Assembly: GCA_032622095.1 (NCBI GenBank)
Contig: CP136061.1
Coordinates: 201,802,244-201,866,243 of the forward strand
Direction of reading: 5' to 3'
Source of the DNA: Siphonodentalium dalli
Taxonomy: Eukaryota; Mollusca; Scaphopoda; Gadilida; Siphonodentaliidae
Length of the DNA: 64,000 nucleotides
Positions 23,967 to 35,836 of the stretch are shown piece by piece. The position numbers and the translations under genes are program-made. Each line of letters opens with the position of its first letter. Position 1 is the first letter of the stretch. The notes under the pieces are model-generated. The model did no database searches. It saw only the letters and a list, made by a program, of their open reading frames with translations, and was not told the DNA's origin.

Positions 23967-24075
23967 GTTGTGTTAAATTCCAAAGAGTAAGGTGAGCGCT
24001 TCGAATGGGTTTTGACAGAAAAGAGCATAATTCACTAATGTATCGTTTTTTTCTCGGATTCTAAATTTCTAATGG

Positions 24076-24118
24076 CAGTGTGGTAAGCGAAGGGCGTTCC
24101 CCTTCGCTGGACACACTG
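24076..24118. repeat. Hairpin upstream of the small single-exon gene
   Basis: CAGTGTG...AGCGAAGGG pairs with CCCTTCGCT...CACACTG. It sits about 60 bp before the ATG at 24178 and could lie in its 5' UTR or promoter. Significance unknown. Confidence 0.6.
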
Positions 24119-24177
24119 AACTTAGAATAATACCGAGGAAAAAAATCGAAGTATTAGTAAAAAAAATTATCTTCAAA

Positions 24178-24534
24178 ATGTTCTCTAAACTGAAAGAGAA
24201 AATATTGCTAAAATTCTCTGCCGATGCTCGATTAAAGCATTGGCAGAAGAATGTTATAGACTCGGAGCAGCACAAGGCACAGATTAGAGCTGGGATTCAA
24301 GAATTCCTACAAAAACGGAGGCCTAGTCCTCACAAGTTGTACGTGCCAAATCCAGAATGGAAACCCACGTATAAGGGAGGATTATATCCAGATGTGTCTG
24401 GATATAATGCTCCAAGATCGCTGCCAATGTGGATTACCACTGAGGCAACGGAATACGTGCGGGATCCATACTGGGGGCCCACATACAACAAGGGAGGACT
24501 TTATCCTGATTTGATTGGCTCAGCAAAAAAATAA
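24178..24534 (+). CDS. Intronless 118-residue protein with duplicated GGLYPD motif, function unknown
   Basis: Single open frame from ATG (context TTCAAAATGT) to TAA, with composition unlike the surrounding AT-rich repeats. The N-terminal half is basic and helix-prone (MFSKLKEKILLKFSADARLK, then a Gln/Lys-rich stretch ending QKRRPSP). The C-terminal half contains two copies of one motif: WKPTYKGGLYPD around residues 63-74 and WGPTYNKGGLYPD around residues 99-111. They are separated by a Pro/aromatic linker. An amphipathic basic N-terminus could be a mitochondrial-type leader, but this is not certain. I do not recognise the family. AATAAA signals lie near 24995 and 25064. It could be a small single-exon gene or a processed retrocopy. 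A 43-bp imperfect hairpin sits just upstream (24076-24118). Confidence 0.5.
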   Translation: MFSKLKEKILLKFSADARLKHWQKNVIDSEQHKAQIRAGIQEFLQKRRPSPHKLYVPNPEWKPTYKGGLYPDVSGYNAPRSLPMWITTEATEYVRDPYWGPTYNKGGLYPDLIGSAKK

Positions 24535-24732
24535 TTTAAATGCCGCTGTGGAGAATACAGACAGGACAGCCGTGTAATGCTGCCATTTGGTTACGACGTT
24601 CTGAATATCACTTCCAGGTTTATTCGAACCCGAATACACAGTCCGGTTTATTTTGAAACCATTCAAAACGGCCCTTTTCAGGGCCTCACAATTTTTTCGA
24701 AATTTAACTCTAGCATTGCTATCGTACGATTT

Positions 24733-24845
24733 GTTCATTCTTCCTGAACTTGGAGAGAATGTTCACATAATTTCTCAAAGAATACTTGTTCATTCATCCT
24801 GAACTTGGAGAGAATACTCACATCATTTTTCAAAGAATACTTCCC
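24733..24845 (+). repeat. Two tandem copies of a ~55-bp unit
   Basis: TTGTTCATTC(T/A)TCCTGAACTT followed by GGAGAGAAT and CAAAGAATACTT occurs twice head to tail, with a few mismatches. Confidence 0.85.
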
Positions 24846-25136
24846 TAACAAGAAAACAAAAACGCTACACTGCGCTCCGTATTATATGAAACGCGCGGAT
24901 GTCGTTGACGACACCATTGCGTTTTTTCTACCAAATTTCCCGAATGTCAAATCAAGTGTGTTTCTTTTTGTCAAAAAACATCATATTTTCTACGAATAAA
25001 ACACCGATTTATATACCATTTGAAAGAGGAAGCTCCAAAACATTGTATTGTCAATGTATTCGGTGTAATAAACTGTGAACATGTTGTTTTTTGTTGAGAT
25101 ACCGACTTGGTGTTCTGTGCTCTAAGTTCATTATTT

Positions 25137-25208
25137 TCAATGGAAGGGAAATAATTCTATATCTTAAGATATATAGTTATTAGAGTTATTCCCTTTCCAT
25201 TGAAAATA
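25137..25208. repeat. Palindrome in intergenic region
   Basis: ATTTTCAATGGAAGGGAAAT and its inverted counterpart ATTCCCTTTCCATTGAAAAT flank an AT-rich loop. Confidence 0.75.
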
Positions 25209-27036
25209 CATTTTAATTTGAATTATGTTGCATTCTGGGAGCCATAACGGGGCAAATCTTCCTATGATCTCAGCTGTTTTCTATTTCTCCATGGGCATCT
25301 TTTGAGGCACAGACGTTTCAAATGGTGATGTATTTTAATCATATTTTATGGCATAGATTGTTATTAAAACCTCATATCAAGTCACTATAAAAAAAATAAT
25401 CGCCGACTCGAAAATTAAGTGGGCCTTTAAAATAGGCAGGGTGTGTGAAAAAATCATACCCACTCGGTTTGGGAAGCCAATTTTTCTGAGTTGTACGCTC
25501 TTTGTTGCCAGGGACCATATGTATATACGGCCAGGCTATAATCATAGTACAAGGTGAATGTTTTAATGTGTATATACATACCTGCCCATTCTGTTTTAAT
25601 TCATCGATACGCCCGCAGCCTCACGAAAAAAAACAACGTTTTGGACACAGAGGCGGCCTTGTCTGCCAGAGAGCGGCCTTGCCAGCCAGAGAGGCGGTAA
25701 CTCGAATGGTATAGGTGTGACTCTGGTAAAAAATGGGCCGACGGAAACCTGACATGAAAGTTATGGTTTCAAACATGCATGCCCCACTTCATTCCATTCA
25801 GTTGTCATTAATTGAAGTTATCATTCGGAATCGAAAATTGATCCCAAAGTTCATCAAAGGGCCATATATAACACTACTCTGCTAAAGTTTGTGACAATCA
25901 TGCAGGACCCAAAATCGAACTTGACCTATACATTTTGAAGTAGTGTACCTACACACCATATTTCATTCTGTTCAGTTTGGTGGAAATAAAATCCATCATC
26001 CGGAAACGAAATATGAACGGACGGACGGGCAGACCAAAACATAATACTATATATAGTATATACGTCCGTATATATACGGACCCCGCTGAACACGATTTAT
26101 TCATTGTATTGTTTGGGTGCTTGTGTGTATGTGTTCGGAGTACGGGTTAAATATGGGTTTTATCGTTTATACATTCATTCAATTGTATGGGCGTTCAGGT
26201 GATAACTTCAAATTTGTTGAACTTATTACCAGAACACTGATCCACACAAATGAATGAATTGGAATCAAGTAAATATGGGTCAGCAAGTATCCAGTTATCA
26301 AGCGGAAAAGCTAAATTAAAACACAATGGAGTTCAAAATATATAATGTGTAATAGAACAGATGGCAGAATTCAATTATCAAAATCGATATAATGTATGTA
26401 ATATAACAAGAGTAAAGCTCAACATTTATAGTCAAAATCAGTTTAGCACTGGGAACTCGCTATATAGGTAACGGGTAGAAAACAACGGAAATGTACCCTG
26501 GTACAGTGTAAAGTGCAGAAATGAAAGATGAGCCATGTTGTATTTCCGATCTTTGAACTCAGATTTGCACTGCATTTCTACGTGTGCATATAAATAAATC
26601 TATATGATATAATATGTGTACATAAGGAACAAAGGATGAACAAAATAAACGAAGAAGTTAAACGTAATATTGTCTTTCGGGTGGGATCAATAAGTCTTAT
26701 TTCTAAGTCACGGCCACATTGTATCCATCCAGCCCCGTTCCGCGCATTAATTGCTATACAGGTCAAAGTTCTTGAGTAGCATTCCTATATGGAGCTTTTG
26801 AATATTCCATAATTCTGACCTGTCGCACTGAATGCGCGGAACCGGGCTGATGGATCCAATATAGAAATAGCAATAAGGCGCACTAAGGTTAGGAACTCAA
26901 CCTGGCACATCATGATCATCTATACAGAAATTATGTAGCTGTTCTCAGTATTGTTCTGTCATCACGTGTAAACTGACCACGTGGCGAGACCCTGCAGCGA
27001 AGCTGAAATTATGTTCAACATTGTCGTTTTTCGAAG
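25209..27036. other. Region between small gene and homeobox gene
   Basis: No gene supported. A GGACGGACGGGCAGAC motif with a following TA hairpin at about 26020-26090 looks like another LINE/SINE tail. A pair of short inverted sequences (CATTGTATCCATCCAGCCC... near 26718 and GGGCTGATGGATCCAAT near 26843) brackets 26718-26860. The homeobox 3' UTR presumably occupies part of this region. Confidence 0.4.
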
Positions 27037-27506
27037 TCAATAATGTCCAAAAAAGTAAGGACACATGTATGGAGACATTGGCATGGCGTTCTGGAAATGC
27101 GGAGCTACGAACGCCGCCGATTGTTGTGTACCCTGTGTTGGTATCGGCGATGATGTCACGTTAGCGACCAGCGGTTGCGTCGACGTTTTCAAGATCTCTG
27201 ATTGGCTGTTTTCGGGAGATGGAATCCTAGCAGGGGAGACAACTTGATCAGGTGACGGCAAGTTTGTTGGAGACGGAGCTTCCACAGGCGACGACAGCAT
27301 TTTGGCTAACGGAGACTCCGACTGTGGGGATTGTTCGCCTGTTTTGTCGTTTGGCTGCTTCGGACGGGTTGGAGTGTAGGCTAAATATGGGTTGAACGGT
27401 GGTGGGGGTGTCATCATCCGCTGAGGGTATCCGTAAGATGCCACCATCCCTGGATACATTCCAGGCATTGTCGGAGAACACATTCCTCTGGCATGGTCAT
27501 TCATAC
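27037..27506 (-). CDS. Divergent PRD-like homeobox protein, last exon (Pro/Ser-rich C-terminus)
   Basis: C-terminal exon of the homeobox gene, entered at acceptor CATATTCCAG. Its first two bases complete a glycine codon left open by the preceding exon. It encodes 155 residues plus stop. It starts MNDHARGMCSPTMPGMYPGM, echoing NDHARALC and DQARGVYPPNIPG of the exon before it. It then becomes low-complexity, rich in Pro, Ser and Gln (PPPPFNPYLAY; repeated LPSPDQ/IPSPEN motifs), and ends SPYMCPYFFGHY. Such tails usually act as disordered regulatory regions; no enzymatic domain is present. A possible distal poly(A) signal on this strand lies near 26096-26101. Confidence 0.75.
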
Positions 27507-27952
27507 CTGGAATATGGTTTAAACAATATTTATATTTCTAAATAGGGATGTATAGGAGACTATAAGGGACGAAGAGGATTTGACAACAAGCATCATATGC
27601 TTATATGGAGCCATCTCCTCAGAAAATAACAGTTTATATATAGTGATCAGCGAGAAGTGGAAGACAAGATTAAGTAAGAGGAAGAGATACAGAGCATGAT
27701 GAGAAGATTAATGAACTGATGGATTACAGTTAGGTGAGAACAAACAAAAACAATCAACACATATCTCTACAATGATCACTTCTCTTATGCACGATATTGT
27801 TTCACATTTGAAAAATTTAAACAATTAATAGAGTAGAGTCACTGGTTTGCCAGTACCTGTATATGGCTTGTATATGCAGAAACGTGTTACTGAAATAGTT
27901 ACCACATTGTTAGCAATATAGAATTTGATTTATGTCTCTGAACATTCTGTAC

Positions 27953-28079
27953 CTGGAATATTGGGCGGATACACTCCTCTAGCTTGATCGCCCAACGACG
28001 TCATTGTCGATGCGCATAATGCCCGTGCGTGGTCGTTCAACCGGCGCCTCATTCGTGCCCTCTTGTTTTGGAACCAAAC
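27953..28079 (-). CDS. Divergent PRD-like homeobox protein, exon with recognition-helix end
   Basis: Exon of 127 nt, acceptor CATTTTAG, donor GTACAGAA, in phase 0 and out phase 1. It encodes homeodomain positions 47-60 and a linker: VWFQNKRARMRRRLNDHARA and on to PPNIPG. W48, F49, N51 and R53, the invariant core of the DNA-recognition helix, are all present. Position 50 is glutamine and position 52 is lysine. The run RARMRRR is a probable nuclear localisation signal. The intron site between residues 46 and 47 is one used in many PRD-class genes. The exon end carries a degenerate repeat (NDHAR..., DQARG...) that continues into the next exon. Confidence 0.85.
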
Positions 28080-28627
28080 CTAAAATGTCAGTATATCCAT
28101 ATGCATAATTATGTCGAATTTGGTATATACATGTTGTGTGTTAAACATGTTTTATTGTGACACGATATATACAGTATAAATTACACATATTATTATAGAC
28201 GTACAGATAGGTGTGGGCACAGAGGATCGGAGCGCAAGTTGCCGAACTTATCAGAGCGCCTCTACTCTGGCATCAACTGCTAATAGATGTATTATATTAA
28301 GAGATTGGTTCACCCCAAAATTTGCTTTTTAATGTGGCTGTTGGTGTGGCTATGGTCTCACGTTTTGGAAGCATAGGATATATATTTGATATGAGAATTG
28401 TGAGAAACGGTCTGTCGAGGAAATGAAAGAATGTACTATCTTGAAAATATTTCGTGTACGTATACTACATTACCACAGTCATGCTTTCTTTATTTCCTCT
28501 ATTATAATGAACAGTTATTCGACATATTCATGAAGTACAATTAGACAGCATTGCGGTACACCAAACAATGAATAAAAATCTGTTTTCTTTTTCCTAACTT
28601 TTTAATCATACTCCCGCGGTCTGATAA

Positions 28628-30183
28628 TTAAAGGTACTCAATCCGATCAGACGGTCCCCATATCACAAAGATACAACAACAACATTTCTTCCAAATACGC
28701 TTTTGCTATCAGAATCGATTAATTACAACAAAATAATGCTAACCGCTGTCAACTATGGTATAAAATTTCCCAAAATGTGTTCAACGAAATATAACCGTAT
28801 TATCACTTGAATATCACGAAATTTCAAATTTCAAAAATCGATATGTGATCACCCTGAGCTTTGATGGGGTGGGTTCCTCGACTTGAATCAAATATTTACC
28901 CCCCGCCCCCTCCAAGCCAAAGATATAGTAATTTGGAAACGTTATAGGATAGGATAGTTTATTTACAATACACACGAATGATACAGTGGCAGTAATACAA
29001 AATAAATTATAAAAGTGTATTGTCGGGGGTAGCTTAGCCCTATCTGGCTGTCTTCCTGCTACCCACTAAAACAAGTATAACTATACGTAATAGCATAGAT
29101 GCTTGTATTTCAGATCCACGCACTTGTACAGACTATAGTCATATATAAAACTTTTTAGAATCTAGTACTTAGGGCATATCACAAATGAGTAGTGTCGTGG
29201 TTGTGAGCCAATCCAGACGATTTATCAGATCGAAAATGTATTATCTTTCCATAGGAATGTTTTGAACTGTTCAAATTATCTAAAACATATTAACAGTTTC
29301 AGTTCCAGTTCCAGTTCCGTGGGTATATATTAGGAACAAAATATTTTGTTTTCTGTTGCTACAACGGTTTCAGGCGAGAGATACCGCCATCTTTATATAG
29401 GTAAACAGAATGAGAATCTATATATATGGATCGTCGGAAAGTCTCTTTGTTGAGTGAGGTTTTGGGATAATTCAAATTATCAATATTACATATATATATA
29501 TATATCTTTTTATGTAGATATGGCGGTGTATGGTAATAGTCCCGTTAGATAAATCATGATAATGTACGGTAACATTTATGATGTGTGGCAGTATATATGG
29601 GCATGTTATATAGGAACGAGAATGCGACGTGTGTCCACATGCAGCTGAGAAGAAACTTATTTGAATAGTATTAGGATTATACAACGAATATGACTATGAT
29701 TATCCGTGTTGTTTATGAGCACAATTGGGACATCCTTTGTTTTTACAGCGTACATTGTCGGGGTAATTTTTCAGCATGGCTATCTGTAAGCGCTTCTTCA
29801 ATGTGTGCCTGCTTTGGCAAGCGGTATAGTCTTTTTCCATATTGTTCCATGTTGTGGGGAAGGCGTGGTGGGGTAGTTTTCCTGACCACTTGGTTCTAGG
29901 GAGTTCTAACAGTACGGGATTCGGGTGTCTTGGGGTTGATTTTGCTCGTTTGTTGTACATGGTTCCAAAAGATGCGGGCAGGCGGTTATAACACCAGTCA
30001 TGCATGAAAATTGAGGAATTTAGAGTGTGTAAGTCATGTATTTTCAAGATATTCTCTTTTTTAAAGAGTGGATCTGTGTGACTCCTGTACTTCTTATTGC
30101 ATATTATAGGCAATGCTCGTTTTTGTAATAGGAATATTCTCTTGACTTCCGGAACATGACCCATTTCGGAGTGTGCATCTTTA
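28628..30183 (+). mobile_element. MITE family M1, copy D, split by a LINE
   Basis: 28628-28946 begins TTAAAGGTACTCAATCCGAT and breaks off at AACGTTA. The missing terminus resumes at about 30162 as ATTTCGGAGTGTGCATCTTTAA. Everything between is a LINE fragment. It lies in the homeobox intron that splits the homeodomain. Confidence 0.7.
28947..30164 (-). pseudogene. 5'-truncated non-LTR retrotransposon, reverse-transcriptase C-terminus and 3' UTR
   Basis: The - strand frame 29700-30164 reads RIFLLQKRALPIICNKKYRS, HTDPLFKKENILKIHDLHTL and ends with a CCHC-like cluster VRCKNKGCPNCAHKQHG. The LQK.A.R.IC..... HT.PLFKK..ILK..D pattern is the thumb/C-terminal region of Jockey/CR1-type LINE polymerases. 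Downstream, a 750-bp 3' UTR ends in AATAAACTATCCTATCCTAT, a short-repeat tail typical of such LINEs. The 5' end is truncated at insertion, and 154 residues remain open, suggesting a fairly young copy. Confidence 0.8.
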
Positions 30184-30640
30184 ATTCTTCTACCGCCTTC
30201 TCCCTCAATAATGTTTGTATTATTTTATAGGGAAGCATTCGAACCATAATAGCCCTGTATATAAGCGGCAGCTCTTGTGACCAAATATGGATATGTTGCC
30301 TATATATTTCATAATTATGACGGTAGAATATGAAAAAAAAATGAACAAAGTGGAATTATGGGAAACAATAAGCACATATTGCAAACACACGCTGAATCAA
30401 ATGTTATCTATCCATTCGTTGCCGCGAACATTTAATAGTCTGTAATGGCTTTGATCAATATTTGTCATGAAAATATGCACATTTTTAAAAACATACGTAT
30501 GCACAGAGAGTGGTTTTAAATTATCAGGGAACCCATATAAAGTTCTCGAATTTAAGTTTTTGTTATCCAAATGTTTGTGAAATTGTATGTAATTTATAGT
30601 GTGGAATCACTACCTATGTCGCTTCTGTTGAATTTCTTAC

Positions 30641-31674
30641 CTTTATTTTCACACTGGGTATCTCGAGTTCTTTGGCCAGAATTTCTATAGCATCGACTCC
30701 TGGGTAGTTGTTTTCTCGGAATACCTTTTCGAGTTTCCCCACCTGCTGGGGGCTGTAAATAGTTCTGATTTTCTTTTTGGCGAGATCCTCTTCTCGGCTG
30801 CTCATACAAGGCATCGAAGCGGTTGGCGTCTGAAACGCTATACAGGGCTGAGCATGGCTTTCTTCTAGAACTGGCGAGAAAGAATGGGACGTTGAGCAAG
30901 GCTGTGCGGGCGTGGTGTGTGTGCTGAAGATTCCGCTACATTCTGCATGTTGTTGGACTCCTTTTGTAACAGGCGTTCTTTCGACCGATTGTATAAATTT
31001 ATGTGTGGTTACGGTTTCCGTCGTTGCAGATGTTGGACATGTAGCTGTGGTTGCCATTGGTGATGAAGAGGCCATTGTTACCGGAGCTGTTGTCATTGTC
31101 GGTCTAGAACGATGATGACCTGGAGTTCCATGTGTCGCAAAACCACGAGAATCTGGAAATCTCTGCATTGTGCCAGTTAACGTGACATCTGAGGAGACGT
31201 GCGGCTTGACCGGCATATGGACATAATTACCCGGATGTTGGGGGTGGATCGGATGATGCGACGAAGTATATATACCCTGTGGGTTTCTTCCCGTTGGATA
31301 CTCTTGGCGTTGTAGCATGTGTGGAGCCAACTGCTGAGGTTGTTGATACCACTGGTAACCAGGAACTTGACCCTGCGGAGAAATCTGGTTGTATGGCTGA
31401 TAGTGAATACTCGATGCTGGTGCCATCTGGAGGTATTGTGCCAGCGTACACATACTCGCAGCTATGGGGTTCTGTGCCTGTTGGGCTGACTTGGGTTTGA
31501 TTGGAGTTGAATGGGGTTGGTTGGTGTAAGCAACAAGATGTGGAGAATTCCTCGCCTGGTTATGCCGTACCACTGCTGATGTGTTTTGTGAGAATGGCGT
31601 TGCCATTCCAATGGCTCGCTCTGGCGCTTTGTTCGTCGTCTGGATGAACTCATGATATGGCATCGCTTGTTCTC
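30641..31674 (-). CDS. Divergent PRD-like homeobox protein, main exon (long N-terminal region and homeodomain 1-46)
   Basis: Large exon of 1,034 nt with acceptor CTTTAACAG and donor GTAAGAAA, in phase 1 and out phase 0. It encodes about 300 residues of Gln/Pro/His/Thr-rich, presumably disordered sequence. The first 46 homeodomain residues follow: KKKIRTIYSPQQVGKLEKVF, then RENNYPGVDAIEILAKELEI and PSVKIK. Hallmarks are R5, Y8, L16, F20, Y25-P26, A35 and L38, all compatible with helices 1 and 2. YP at 25-26 and the intron after 46 point to the PRD-like class, but VDAIEILAKELEIPSVKIK is unlike familiar members. No paired domain or octapeptide was found here. The likely role is a sequence-specific transcription factor. 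ATG at 31663 could serve as an internal start if the upstream exon is not part of the gene. Confidence 0.85.
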
Positions 31675-32194
31675 CTGTTAAAGATCGAGAAAAGTTTTGT
31701 TATGAACAAAGCCAATTCGTGGTGTTCGAGGCATACAATGGTAGTATATGCGTAAGCCCAATGGCATGAAGTGAATTACAAAATAAAGGCGGTCTAACTG
31801 GACCCCAACTCTTAAATTACAACATAACGTTGAACATGTTTCCCAATTTCAATGTGTTTACTCTGTTAAAGGATAAATGTACCTAAACCCAGTGTCAAAG
31901 ACACCCATGTATCTACCCCAAAAAAATAATGATAGTTGAAACAAAATCATTGAGTATCCGACTTCAGTTAATGATGGTGGCCATGTCATATTTCTTGATA
32001 TGACTGGGATTCAAGATGACGGGAATTTTAACGACGTTATCATACAAGAAACTAACCAAACACAGACTATTAATACATGCAGCTGGACATAGTACCGAAC
32101 GTAGCCTCATGTCAATACATGTATATGTCTTCTAAAAACGCCAAAAGATGGTCGGAAATAAATGAAATGATCTGAATATATATATATATATATA
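31675..32194. other. Homeobox intron upstream of main exon
   Basis: No feature seen apart from an AT tract leading into the Helitron at 32195. Confidence 0.4.
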
Positions 32195-32214
32195 TCTATA
32201 TCTATATTTGCGAA

Positions 32215-32245
<31 letters not shown>

Positions 32246-34879
32246 GTTCTATAGAAATTCACAGGGGACCATCTAGATGATGCCAAAGGGGTCTACTAGG
32301 AGTAGCTTTTTACGAGAAAGATAATGGTCAAGGTTAGAATTTTCTAAAGTGACGCCGTTGTTGTCAGGGGCAGAAAAGGGGAAGGGGCAGAACAAAATTT
32401 GTCGCCGATTGCCACCAATCTTATATATAATCATCCCCATAATATGAGGAATCTAATGTCGTGGTTTAATTATGGCAAAAGTCACGCCGTTCGCGTCAGG
32501 GGTGCCCGGAAGGGGGGGGGCAGATTTTTTTTCTGTCGCCGATTGCCACGAAACTTACATATAATCATCCCCAAGATATGAAGAATCCAACGGTGTGGTT
32601 TAAATATGTCAAATGTGGCGTCGTTTGAGTCAGGGATGAACGGAAGGGGAGAGGGGCACCAAAATTGATAAAACTAATTTTAGCGCCAATTTCCACCAAA
32701 TTGATATATATTCTTCTTCATGATACAAGGAATCTAATTGTGCGAATTAACAACGCCAACCTGTTGTTTTTGGATGAGAGATTGGGAGGGGTGGGCACTA
32801 AATTTGATAATAAGTCGCCGTTTGCCACCACACTTATACAAAATCATCCCCACGGTATGAGGAGTCTAATGTTGTGGCTTTTATATGTCAAATGTGGCCT
32901 CATTCGAGTCAGGGTTGCATTGAAAGGGACGGGGGCACCAAAATTGATGCACAGTTGTTTTAGCGCCAATTTCCACCAAATTGATACACGTTCTTATCCA
33001 TGATACGAGGAATCTAATCGTGATTTAAAGACGCCATAGTGGTGCTGTTTGGGTGAGAGGTGGAGAGGGGATGGATTGGCACCAAATTTGATAAAAAAAA
33101 TTGTTTAGTCGCCGATTATTACCAAACTTATAAACAATCATCTCCATGATATCGTGTGGTTTAAGGATGTCACAAGTGGGGCCATTCGAGTCAGTGGTGT
33201 ATAGAGATGAGAGGGACACAAAAAATTATATCTATATGTTTAGTGCCGATTTCCACCAGATTGATACATATTCTTCTCCGTCATACGAGGAATCTTATCG
33301 TGTGGTTTAGATATACCAAATTGGTGCCATATGGGTGAGAGATATGGGGACCTTAAATTTGATACGAATTTGTATACTCGCCAATTGTCACCAATTTCAT
33401 ATATATGCATCTCTAATCTCTAATGAGTCTTTTTGTCCGTCTGTGTGCGTTCTATATATAACTTCACGCGGTACAATCGAGATGGCACCAAGGCGTTCTA
33501 AGATGGGTAACCTTTTACAAGGAAGATAATGGTGCGGGTTAAAATTTTCTAAAATGACGCTGTTGGTGGGAGGGGAAATTAAAAAAATATGGTGAAATAG
33601 TTTTGTCGCTGATTTCCACCAAACGAATACATAATCACCTTCGCAATATGGTGTTGTTCGAGTCAGCGTTGCATCAACAATTGATTTAATAAACCAAATT
33701 CCACCAAATTCATACACGTTTTTCTCTAATGATATACCATGAATTAAATCACATTTGGTGTCGTTTGCGTCACGGACGGCGAGCGGATATGCACTATCAT
33801 TGATAAGATTGCTATTCGCCGATATCCACATATATATATACAGTCACCAGGCCATCTCCATATCATTTTAAGTAGTTGGTCGTTCACATTTCACAACCCC
33901 GATATATGGTGACCCACATAAGTCACTTGAACAATTATATCTTCTTAACAGTCATATTTATATGGGAATGGCAATCAAGGCATTCACACAATGAGCTAGC
34001 AAAAAGAGATAACTAGAAGAAGCATCAAACGTATATTTATCATTATATTGAAGAGATACATATATTCGTGCAAACTGAGAGACCTCGAACCGTCAGAGGA
34101 TTGCATATATATAATAAAAAAAATTAGTCTGTTCCATTCAATACAGTTTCCACAAAAAGTTACAATTTGTCAAGAGCTATGGAAGGCCTGTTCAAAAATA
34201 GTGGTCACAGTGTGCAGTCAAATATAGTTTCTTCTGATATACAAGAAAATGCTGTTTGTAGCACAAGATTTTTCAGGATCCTACCAATACTGACATCTGA
34301 CAAGGGTTTTAGAACAGACTCATCGACTGACATAAACAACTCAAAATCTCGCTCTGTGACTGGCACATGTAGCTGATATATCTGCGCAGCAATATTTCGT
34401 TTAAACTAAGAATATTTAGCCAATACATAGCACCATGAACAGAGGAGCACCTGGAAATTTCTTTGAAACATCTGTATCTTCATGGAGATATGATAGCCAG
34501 GTGTCCTCGAGATCTTAGTCCAACCCACTAGATTGATTGATACATCTCAATATGTAAAACCCAATTATCATCTTTTATCGAACTAATGTGTTTATGATGT
34601 TCATGTATCATATTATAACGTCTAATGTATACGCAGTTGTAAATAAATAAATACTTCATTATTGGTGGAACGGATTAATCGCGATAAACAATGACAATTG
34701 ACAAGGTGAGCCACTACTTATATTCCATGACTGTAATAATCATGTTTTGTGATGCTATTTGAATATACAATTTATGAGAAAACGTATAACACTTTAAGCA
34801 AGAGCATTCTCTATTCCCAACAAATATCCACAGCATACATTAACCTGGGCAACGCCGGGTAACCCTGCTAACCCTGCTA

Positions 34880-34880
<1 letters not shown>
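32195..34880 (+). mobile_element. Helitron copy H2 (2.69 kb, apparently complete)
   Basis: Starts TCTATATCTATATTTGCGAA plus a (TGTC)n tract, preceded by A. Ends with hairpin GGGCAACGCCGGG and CCCTGCTAG, followed by T, the standard Helitron target pattern. 32.3-33.8 kb consists of degenerate ~190-bp tandem units. Open frames of 60-144 residues inside have no known domain and are present identically in H3. No Rep/helicase, hence non-autonomous. Confidence 0.85.

Positions 34881-34914
<34 letters not shown>
34881..34914 (+). repeat. (TA)n tract between two Helitron 3' ends
   Basis: About 34 bp of pure TA separates the CTAG of H2 (+) from the CTAG of the minus-strand Helitron dimer. The two 3' termini therefore face each other. 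Confidence 0.9.
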
Positions 34915-34915
<1 letters not shown>

Positions 34916-35836
34916 TAGAAGGTGACCCGACTTCGTCCGGGCTTTGACCTTGAATTGTCTATTTTGAAGGCCAAGGTCAAGTGTGGTCACGATTTGACCC
35001 GTCCAAAACACAGTGCCCGAACAAAAGTACCCGACAAAAGTACCCGTCGAAATCCATCCGGTTTTACACGATTTGACCTTGAATTGACCATTTTGAAGGT
35101 CAATGTCAGGTGGGGTCAAACACCAACACCCCAAAAATGGTGGAAATCGGCCCAGCGGATACCGGGAAATCGGCCCAGCGGATACCGAGATACCCTATGC
35201 ATCAAGTTTCGTCCGTAAAAATCCGCCAGTTTAACCCGATTTGATTTCCACTGAAGTATATAAACGCGCCTCATATACACACGCTCATTAATTATCAAGT
35301 TTCAGCATCGGTGCCCGAGATATCGCCAAGACGTCTGAAACAGTCAAATGCATCGGCCGGGTAAGAGTTAACGTGATCTAACTGTATGACCTCTAACGAC
35401 GTCATAGAAGTTACGCATTGTTTTTACCCTGATAGAAGATCGTACCACTTCTTCTTAATAATTGAGGCAGATAACTAAAACGGATACATACATATTATAT
35501 ATCGTTGGAAAGAGGAAACACGAAAGATTCTCATAGTGTCATTATTATGACTGGCATGTTATTATTCGCGCTGTTTCGAATCGATTTGTAAGCACCGAAC
35601 TGAAATATATTAGCGCAAAACGGCGTAAAAACAGATTTGACCTCGGCACGTGAAAAGTTGACCTCGCACGGACAAATTAATAGGCCTATGTTAGTCCTGA
35701 CCCGAAAATACCACCACATACCAAGTTTCATCGAAATCGGCTGGGCCATTTTCGAGTCCATCGATTACACACAAACAAACACACAAACAAACAAACAAAC
35801 AAACAAACAAACAGATCTTCCAAAATATATAATAGA
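34915..35836 (-). mobile_element. Helitron H4a, first unit of a head-to-tail dimer
   Basis: On the - strand it starts TCTATTATATATTTTGGAAG with (TTTG)n. It ends with GCCCGGACGAAGTCGGGTCA and CCTTCTAG, followed by T. 922 bp. Its 5' TC directly abuts the CTAG of the next unit. Non-coding: open frames of up to 98 residues on either strand are shared by both units but match no domain I know. Confidence 0.85.

Noticed and set aside
23711-24028. ~105-residue Gly/Arg/His-rich frame
   Set aside because: Produced by the GC-rich hairpin cluster; the repeat words explain the frame.
33397-33831. 144-residue open frame, identical copy at 39666-40100
   Set aside because: It lies in the non-autonomous Helitron body. 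Identity is explained by recent transposition, and there is no known domain.
34915-35836. Hammerhead ribozyme / Penelope or retrozyme interpretation of the tandem units
   Set aside because: No CTGATGA...GAAA core was found, whereas TC and hairpin-CTAG ends fit Helitrons exactly.
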